Shown piece after piece: positions 58,424 to 64,000 of a DNA stretch of 64,000 nt (position 1 is its first letter; each line of letters starts with the position of its first letter). The notes beneath the pieces were generated by a model. That model ran no database searches. It was given only the letters and a program-made list of their open reading frames with translations, and was not told the origin of the DNA. Both the position numbers and the translations under genes were made by a program. The stretch is taken from assembly GCF_000365305.1 (NCBI RefSeq), contig NZ_CM001841.1, positions 3,195,120-3,259,119 on the forward strand. The letters run 5' to 3'. Origin of the DNA: Dickeya dianthicola NCPPB 453 (GTDB lineage Bacteria > Pseudomonadota > Gammaproteobacteria > Enterobacterales > Enterobacteriaceae).

Positions 58424-59049
58424 TTAAGCTGGGGAGGCCTGAAAGCACGCGGACTCGTGTTCTCGAACCATTCAATCAGCTCGCTGCGCATACCCTGCGG
58501 CAGCGCGGCCTGATGGACGCCGCAGATGGCGCCGGCCAGCGCCAACAGCACATTAACGCTCAGATTCTGGCTGACGGAACGCAGTTTAAGGTAGCTGGTT
58601 TTGGCTCCGAGTCGGTGCAATTCATCGATATTTCTAATTCCCACTTTCCAGAGTAGCCGTTCCAGGTCGTGATTGATGTTCGGCAGGTCCTTCAACCTGA
58701 TGCAGCGTTTTTTGGCGGCTTTATCCTGCCGGGCGCCCTGAAGGGACTGCGATGCCAGCTCCAGCAGCCTCGGCCCATCCCGCCAGAGCGCCTCGCCCAC
58801 CAGATAGTAATTGAGCGGCACCGGCAGGCCGCGCTTGGTATAAATCAGTTTGGGCGTCTGCTGGTCAAGGAAAAAGTCCTCGTTATACTGCGCCGCACGC
58901 AAATAGAGTTCTCCGCTGGAGATTAGCGCAAAAATCACACCGTCCGCTGCAATGCTGTAACCACCGAACTGAGATCGGGAGAGAATATTTCCCAACGGAG
59001 CAAACACGACTTTTGCCTGCAAAATCCTTTTTTCACATAGCCCTTTCAT
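58420..59049 (-). CDS. tfoX: TfoX/Sxy competence regulator
   Basis: A 209-residue protein with an N-terminal TfoX domain (SQFGGYSIAADGVIFALISSGELYLRA) and a C-terminal helix-hairpin-helix-like domain (LPNINHDLERLLWKVGIRNIDELHRLG). In E. coli and Haemophilus Sxy works with CRP at CRP-S sites to induce DNA uptake genes. Gene order next to sulA is conserved. Confidence 0.93.
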   Translation of the reverse strand: MKGLCEKRILQAKVVFAPLGNILSRSQFGGYSIAADGVIFALISSGELYLRAAQYNEDFFLDQQTPKLIYTKRGLPVPLNYYLVGEALWRDGPRLLELASQSLQGARQDKAAKKRCIRLKDLPNINHDLERLLWKVGIRNIDELHRLGAKTSYLKLRSVSQNLSVNVLLALAGAICGVHQAALPQGMRSELIEWFENTSPRAFRPPQLN

Positions 59050-59227
59050 TACTTTTTCCTTGTATTGAGCGTTTTTTCCTGTTTACCAGAGACATCCGTA
59101 ACTGGAACAATTAATTAAACACAGCAAAACTGCGTCTTCAAATACAAAAAATGTTATGCAGGCGACGACATAACGATTATGCGAAGCGCTTTCAGAAATT
59201 CTGGTTGATCTTTGCCCACACAAAATA

Positions 59228-59247
59228 TACTGTACACCCATACAGTA
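59228..59247. promoter_or_regulatory. LexA box of sulA
   Basis: TACTGTACACCCATACAGTA contains CTGT-N8-ACAG and, from memory, differs at one base from the E. coli sulA SOS box. Located 22 bp before the sulA ATG. Confidence 0.95.
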
Positions 59248-59268
59248 ATACTGTGAGGTAAAGAAATC

Positions 59269-59763
59269 ATGCGCACTCAAGCCATCCGTTCCCGCCATGT
59301 TTGCCACTCGTCGCACCTGGACCATAACGCGATGCCGAAAACCGCCTCCAGCGGGTTCATCAGCGAAATCGTCTATGGCGATGACCATCCCATGCTGACG
59401 CCGCTGTTGCTTCCTCTGTTGCAGCAACTGGGATCGCAGTCGCGCTGGTTGCTCTGGCTTTCCCCGCAGCAGAAACTCAGCCGCTTGTGGCTGCAGCAGG
59501 CAGGGTTGCCGCTGGAGAAAATGATTGAACTGCACCGTATCAATCCGGTATCCACGGTTGATGCAATGGAGAAAGCACTACTGACGGGTAATTACAGCGT
59601 CGTATTGTGCTGGTTGCCAAATGAGCTGGATAATGAACAAAAAATGCGGTTGCAGAGAGCGGCTCAGCATGGAAATACCTATGGATTTATTATGCGCTCA
59701 GAGGAAAAAACAATTACAAGACCATTTTCCACACTAAAAATTCACTCAAGATTGTATCATTAA
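59269..59763 (+). CDS. sulA: Cell division inhibitor SulA
   Basis: SOS-induced inhibitor that binds FtsZ and blocks septation until Lon degrades it. 164 residues; the conserved core is GFISEIVYGDDHPMLTPLLLPLLQQLG and LLWLSPQQKLSRLWLQQAGLP, with the Lon-recognised C-terminus ending in histidine (SRLYH). Direct control by LexA is indicated by the box upstream. Confidence 0.95.
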   Translation: MRTQAIRSRHVCHSSHLDHNAMPKTASSGFISEIVYGDDHPMLTPLLLPLLQQLGSQSRWLLWLSPQQKLSRLWLQQAGLPLEKMIELHRINPVSTVDAMEKALLTGNYSVVLCWLPNELDNEQKMRLQRAAQHGNTYGFIMRSEEKTITRPFSTLKIHSRLYH

Positions 59764-60126
59764 ATGAATATTAGGACTTTTCTTACAGGGATGTAGCAGG
59801 CTACCCGTAGCCCCCGGAAATACAGTGCCCGGGATGTTATTGCGAAGTATTAATATCAAGAGACATCTGGTCAATCTGACAAAATCGTCCATTATTTGTT
59901 AATAATTATGTATGAACGACTGATTTTTTCATGGTGTCTGTCACATCATACTTGTAACTTTCTCACCACGTTGTAGACTTTAGCTCGCTGGAGTTGCCCT
60001 TCCATAACGTCAGTTCACTGGCAGCAAGTAATTAGACCAAGGGCAATATCTCCGAGAAAGGATTTTAACCAAAGGCTGATTAGCTTTCAGAGTTAATTGC
60101 CGATTTGGATGATAATGAGGCGTAAA
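59764..60126 (+). promoter_or_regulatory. ompA promoter and long 5' leader
   Basis: 363 bp without a gene. The last 25 bases (60102-60126), containing TTTGGATGATAATGAGGCG, nearly match the end of the E. coli ompA leader with its ribosome site, where the small RNA MicA binds. A GAAAGGATTTTAACC stretch upstream is also like the E. coli leader. A long stable leader is thus likely conserved. Confidence 0.65.
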
Positions 60127-61191
60127 ATGAAAAAAACAGCTATCGCGATTGCAGTGGCACTGGCTGGCTTTGCTACCGTAGCACAAGCCGCACCGAACGA
60201 TAACACCTGGTACGCAGGTGGTAAACTGGGTTGGTCCCAGTACCACGATACCGGTCTGACCGGCAATGGTTACAACGTGACCAACGCGGCGCAGAGCCAA
60301 CTGGGTGCTGGTGCATTCGGTGGTTATCAGGCTAACCCGTACCTGGGTTTTGAAATGGGCTACGACTGGCTTGGCCGTATGAAGTATAACGGCGGCAACC
60401 AGGGCAGTTTCAAAGCTCAGGGCGTTCAGTTGGCAGCTAAACTGAGCTACCCGATCGTTGACGATCTGGACATCTACACCCGTCTGGGTGGTTTTGTATG
60501 GCGTGCAGACAGCCACGACAACTCTGGCCTGAACGACCACGACACTGGCGTTTCTCCGCTGGCGGCAGTGGGTGTTGAATACGCTATCACCAAGAACTGG
60601 GCAACCCGTCTGGACTACCAGTGGGTGAACAACATCGGCGACGCGTCTACCGTTGGCGGTCGTCCGGACAACGGCCTGCTGAGCGTGGGCGTTTCTTACC
60701 GTTTTGGTCAGGAAACTGCGGCTCCGGCTCCGATTATTGCTGCTGCTCCGGCCCCGACTCCGGCCCCGGCTCCGGTTGTTCAGACCAAACGCTTCACCCT
60801 GAAGTCTGACGTACTGTTCAACTTCAACAAAGCGACTCTGAAACCGGAAGGTCAGCGTTCTCTGGACCAGCTGTACTCTCAGTTGAGCACTCTGGATCCG
60901 AAAGACGGTTCCGTCGTGGTTCTGGGTTTCACCGACCGCCTGGGTTCCGACCAGTACAACCAGACTCTGTCCACCAAACGTGCGCAGACTGTTGTTGATT
61001 ACCTGGTTCACAAAGGTATCCCGTCTAACAAGATCTCTGCTCGTGGTATGGGTAAAGCCAACCCGGTTAGCGGTTCTACCTGCGTTAACGTGAAAGCTCG
61101 CGCTGCGCTGATCGACTGCCTGGCACCGGATCGTCGCGTAGAGATCGAAGTGAAAGGCATCAAAGACGTGGTTACTCAGCCTCAGGCTTAA
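60127..61191 (+). CDS. ompA: Outer membrane protein A
   Basis: Major outer-membrane structural porin linking to peptidoglycan. 354 residues: signal peptide [21 protein letters not shown], an eight-strand barrel beginning [20 protein letters not shown], a Pro-Ala hinge ([20 protein letters not shown], about residues 198-217), and an OmpA-like domain with [13 protein letters not shown] and [21 protein letters not shown]; a Cys pair (GSTCVNV, LIDCLAP) as in E. coli. Codon use is that of a highly expressed gene. Extracellular loop 4 region (PDNG) is short. Confidence 0.98.
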   Translation: MKKTAIAIAVALAGFATVAQAAPNDNTWYAGGKLGWSQYHDTGLTGNGYNVTNAAQSQLGAGAFGGYQANPYLGFEMGYDWLGRMKYNGGNQGSFKAQGVQLAAKLSYPIVDDLDIYTRLGGFVWRADSHDNSGLNDHDTGVSPLAAVGVEYAITKNWATRLDYQWVNNIGDASTVGGRPDNGLLSVGVSYRFGQETAAPAPIIAAAPAPTPAPAPVVQTKRFTLKSDVLFNFNKATLKPEGQRSLDQLYSQLSTLDPKDGSVVVLGFTDRLGSDQYNQTLSTKRAQTVVDYLVHKGIPSNKISARGMGKANPVSGSTCVNVKARAALIDCLAPDRRVEIEVKGIKDVVTQPQA

Positions 61192-61252
61192 TCGCTGCTG
61201 AGATCGCGTTTACAGGGGGTGCAGCGACCTCATAAGGTTGCTGTCTCTCCCA

Positions 61253-61291
61253 CAAAAAAACAGTCTCTGTTTTATAGAGGCTGTTTTTTTA
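61253..61291 (+). terminator. Terminator of ompA
   Basis: ACAGTCTCT and AGAGGCTGT form a stem (one G.T) flanked by A7 before and T7 after. A weaker hairpin AGCGACCT/AGGTTGCT at 61222-61242 precedes it. Confidence 0.88.
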
Positions 61292-62173
61292 TTTCAGTGA
61301 ATAAATCACTCCCGACAATAACCCCATCCTACTCTGGGAATTTCTCTTTTCCTTCATAGCATAAATCGATGGCGCGACAGAAAGTGCAGTGATGGAAACG
61401 CCAGACCGGCAGCATGATACTCGCAAGAATATGCCGCTGCGTCCGTCTTCCACCAGTAATACCGGATATGACCGGCTGATGTTACCTGTCACACTTCAAG
61501 CTGCAAGTGCGTTGGCTGCCCGCCCTCATCCCGGTCACTGACTTGAGTCAGCTTCCGGGGATTAAATGAGAGACATCCTGCCTCTCACCGGAGGCCAGCC
61601 GTTGGCTGGTCAATTCGTTCCCAACGAATTTGTCGCTCGGTTGCCGCGTTACAAGGCTCATCATGAGCCTTGCCCTGACGGGCCAATGCGACGCGAATTA
61701 TTTGGGGTATATACCGTTTATTCTGGGTTCCCGACAGCCCATCGCAGGCAGCGTATGGATAAGGTAAAAATAACCATCGCATATTAATTCAGCGAAAATG
61801 AGACGAGAAAAATAATATTAATGGCTAATTTAATATTTTTTCTCATGCCAGTTTGACCTGCAGTTTCATTCTGATTTTCCGATTTATCGGCCCACTGAAA
61901 AAAATCAGCGCGATTCCACTGTCTGGCTGGAAAATAAATCGGGCAAGAGACGACATGACCGGTACTGGCTAAAATTCATGCCCTTCTGAGTCATGTGTTT
62001 TTCAAAAGCAGGCACGCCGCAGTGCGCGATCGCCGCGATGATGCCAGCTTCATGCGGTTCTGGATATCCACTGCCAACGAGATGGGCCAAAGCCGAGGCA
62101 AATAGGACGGGGATCCGCCATCAAATCCCCGTCCTGTTGTACCATGCCGTTACCGCGGCTTACGCTTAAGCTA
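61292..62173. other. Long intergenic region between ompA and the aldo/keto reductase gene
   Basis: About 880 bp without a gene I can support. It contains the second intergenic repeat (61491-61715). Small reading frames on both strands (for example 61905-62090, minus) have no recognisable motif or ribosome site. AT-rich at 61790-61900. Confidence 0.5.
61491..61715. repeat. Intergenic inverted-repeat element, copy 2 (inverted, enlarged)
   Basis: CACTTCAAGCTGCAAGTGCGTTGG and the following GTCACTGACTTGAGTCAGCTTCC-type interior are the reverse complement of the element at 34196-34320, and the far end GCGAATTATTTGGGG matches its AATAATTCG edge. Between them about 110 extra bases with their own hairpins (CCAGCCGTTGGCTGG; AAGGCTCATCATGAGCCTT) are inserted. 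Confidence 0.65.
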
Positions 62174-63136
62174 TCAGGCGCTGGCGGCATTCAGTTGTTC
62201 AATCTCCTGAGACGTCAGCGTCAACCGGGTCGCGCTGGCCAGTTCCGCCACCTGTTCGACCGAGGTGGCGCTGACTATCGGCGACGTTACGCCAGGCCGG
62301 GCAATCAGCCACGCCAGCGCCACCTGGCCCGGCGTGGTGCGGTGCGCTTCGGCTACCTGATCCAGCGCGTTAAGGATCGCCAGACCTCGCGGGTTGAGAT
62401 AACGTTCCACCACACCCTGACCGCGCGCGCTTTTCGCGGCATCGGCGGCCGTGCGGTATTTGCCGGACAAAAAGCCGCTCGCCAGCGAATAATACCCGAT
62501 GACTCCCAGCCCATTGGCCTTCACCACCGGTTCCAGCGTGGCTTCATAATGCTGGCGATCATACAGGTTGTATTCCGGCTGCAGGGTTTCATAACGCGCC
62601 AGATGGTTATCCTTGCTGACCTGCAACGCCTGCGCCAGACGTTCGCCTTCATAATTGGATGCGCCGATGGCGCGTACCTTGCCTTCGCGAATCAGCGCGT
62701 CGAACGCCGACAGCGTCTCTTCCAGCGGGGTACTTTTATCATCATCATGGGATTGATACAGGTCGATATAATCAGTCTGCAGGCGACGCAGCGAATCCTC
62801 CACCGCCCGACGAATATAAGCAGCCGACAACCCGTGCCGATCGCCCCCCATGTCTTTGCCTACTTTGGTGGCGATAATTACCCGATCGCGGTTTCCACGC
62901 TGTTTCAGCCAGTTGCCGATAATGCTTTCCGACTCGCCGCCTTTATTGCCCGGCGCCCAGGTCGAATACACATCAGCGGTATCAATAAAATGCAGCCCCT
63001 GATCAAGCAGGGCGTCCAGCACCCGAAACGAGGCTGATTCGTCGATAGTCCAGCCAAACACGTTGCCGCCAAAAGTCAGCAACGGCACCCTAATTCCTGA
63101 ATGTCCCAATTCACGTAATGCGTCAGACGCAGACAT
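62174..63136 (-). CDS. Aldo/keto reductase
   Basis: A 320-residue NADPH-dependent oxidoreductase with the AKR catalytic set: FIDTADVYS (Asp, Tyr), IIATKVG (Lys), YQSHDDD (His), GASNYEGERL and QPEYNLYDR. It is close to the YajO/Tas-type subgroup with the start GHSGIRVPLLTFGGNVFGWT. Two ATGs six bases apart follow AAGGAG; the second (63136) has correct spacing. Substrate unknown. Monocistronic, divergent from nupC. Confidence 0.9.
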   Translation of the reverse strand: MSASDALRELGHSGIRVPLLTFGGNVFGWTIDESASFRVLDALLDQGLHFIDTADVYSTWAPGNKGGESESIIGNWLKQRGNRDRVIIATKVGKDMGGDRHGLSAAYIRRAVEDSLRRLQTDYIDLYQSHDDDKSTPLEETLSAFDALIREGKVRAIGASNYEGERLAQALQVSKDNHLARYETLQPEYNLYDRQHYEATLEPVVKANGLGVIGYYSLASGFLSGKYRTAADAAKSARGQGVVERYLNPRGLAILNALDQVAEAHRTTPGQVALAWLIARPGVTSPIVSATSVEQVAELASATRLTLTSQEIEQLNAASA

Positions 63137-63388
63137 TGTCATCTCCTTGTGTTTTCTCCCAGCCCGCGAGGTTGCCGGCAGGGAATCTTTATCACAGCAT
63201 TTTCCGGTCAAACATGGTGAAATTACCTGAAATCACGCAGGCAAAAGCGAATGCTATGAGACCCACGCTTCAGTTTAGGTTATTTTCCGCGATATAATTT
63301 CGCTTTTGTGTCTTATGTCCCATTTTAAGCGCAATCGTTACATAAAATGACGACCAAAAATCGGCCCCTATCATAATTTGGAGCAAAC

Positions 63389-64000
63389 ATGTCCAACATT
63401 CTGCAATTTATCCTGGCTCTGCTCGTTGTCGCCGGCCTGTCACTGCTGGTGTGCCGCGATCGCAAAAACATTCGCGTCAGGTATATTGTTCAACTTTTAG
63501 TCATTGAAATCCTGCTCGCCTATTTCTTTCTCTACTCCAGTGCAGGTCTCGGTTTCGTAACAGGCTTTGCAAGTCTGTTTGACAAGTTGCTCAGTTTCGC
63601 TGGCGAAGGCACCACTTTCGTTTTCGGCAACATCGGTAACAATAGCTTTGTGTTCTTCCTGAAAGTACTGTGCCCGATCGTGTTCATTTCCGCGCTGATC
63701 GGCATTTTGCAGCACATCAAAGTCCTGCCGTTGATCATCCGCCTGATCGGTACCATCCTGTCCAAGGTCAACGGCATGGGCAAACTGGAATCCTTCAATG
63801 CCGTCAGTTCGCTGATTCTGGGCCAGTCTGAGAACTTCATCGCCTACAAAGACATTCTGGGGCAGATGTCCGAGAAGCGGATGTACACTATGGCCGCCAC
63901 CGCCATGTCCACGGTATCCATGTCGATCGTCGGCGCCTACATGTCGATGCTGGACGCCAAATACGTCGTGGCGGCGCTGGTGCTCAACATGTTCAGCACC
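63389..64000 (+). CDS. nupC: Nucleoside:H+ symporter NupC (partial, runs off the window)
   Basis: The first 204 residues of a concentrative nucleoside transporter, nearly collinear with E. coli Nup[82 protein letters not shown]. Several membrane segments are visible; the rest (about 190 residues) lies beyond the edge. A GGAGC ribosome site precedes the ATG. The 252-bp promoter region between it and the aldo/keto reductase gene probably has CRP/CytR control as in E. coli, but I could not define a clear site. Confidence 0.93.
   Translation, partial: MSNILQFILALLVVAGLSLLVCRDRKNIRVRYIVQLLVIEILLAYFFLYSSAGLGFVTGFASLFDKLLSFAGEGTTFVFGNIGNNSFVFFLKVLCPIVFISALIGILQHIKVLPLIIRLIGTILSKVNGMGKLESFNAVSSLILGQSENFIAYKDILGQMSEKRMYTMAATAMSTVSMSIVGAYMSMLDAKYVVAALVLNMFST

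Noticed and set aside
61905-62090. 61-residue minus-strand ORF in the ompA-downstream gap
   Set aside because: No ribosome site, no recognised family, AT-rich irregular context.

Overview
The window is chromosomal DNA of an enterobacterium, most likely Dickeya or a close relative in the Pectobacteriaceae. Gene order over long stretches matches the enterobacterial backbone (folD-ybcJ-cysS, ppiB-lpxH-purEK, ppk-ppx-yfgG, serT-yccA-tusE-acyP-hspQ-yccU-yccT-mgsA-helD-yccF-yccS-tfoX-sulA-ompA). The complete five-step histidine degradation cluster and an intergenic repeat resembling ones I know from soft-rot enterobacteria point to Dickeya. The assignment is inference from gene content and protein similarity recalled from memory; no search was run.

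Region 1 (1-25.2 kb) is a histidine utilisation (hut) locus. It holds hutU and hutH, a YkgJ-type cysteine-cluster protein, the repressor gene hutC, a HisJQMP-type ABC transporter whose operon ends in a second histidine-lyase-like gene, hutF with hutD, and finally hutI with hutG. Six copies of a 14-bp near-palindrome (best form CTTGTCTATACAAG) lie in front of five transcription units and are the likely HutC operators. Together HutH, HutU, HutI, HutF and HutG convert histidine to glutamate and formate. The most unusual gene is the second HutH paralogue (7974-9560): it lacks exactly the Ala-Ser-Gly triplet that forms the MIO cofactor, yet it is intact and sits in an operator-controlled operon with the transporter.

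An accessory island of about 8 kb (about 14.9-23.16 kb) lies between the divergent hutFD and hutIG units. It has visibly lower GC content and contains decayed parts: a truncated and an intact F420-type NADP reductase with a MarR regulator, a LysR regulator with D-tartrate dehydratase and a broken fumarylacetoacetate-hydrolase-like gene, an SDR/TetR pair with twin operators, an amidase fragment, and a frameshifted, 3'-truncated IS110-family transposase. No integrase is visible. A chemoreceptor missing its N-terminus (25.25-26.95 kb) follows hutG.

Region 2 (27-64 kb) is mainly housekeeping: folate (folD), cysS, ppiB, lipid A (lpxH), purine synthesis (purEK with a PurR box), serine uptake and deamination (sdaC-sdaB), an unusual long-form phosphate ABC transporter (pstC-pstA-pstB without pstS or phoU) divergent from ppk-ppx, a tRNA-Ser gene, the ycc block with a heat-shock promoter for hspQ, sulA with a LexA box, ompA, an aldo/keto reductase, and the start of nupC running off the right edge. 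Two inverted-repeat intergenic elements of one family occur at about 34.2 and 61.5 kb.
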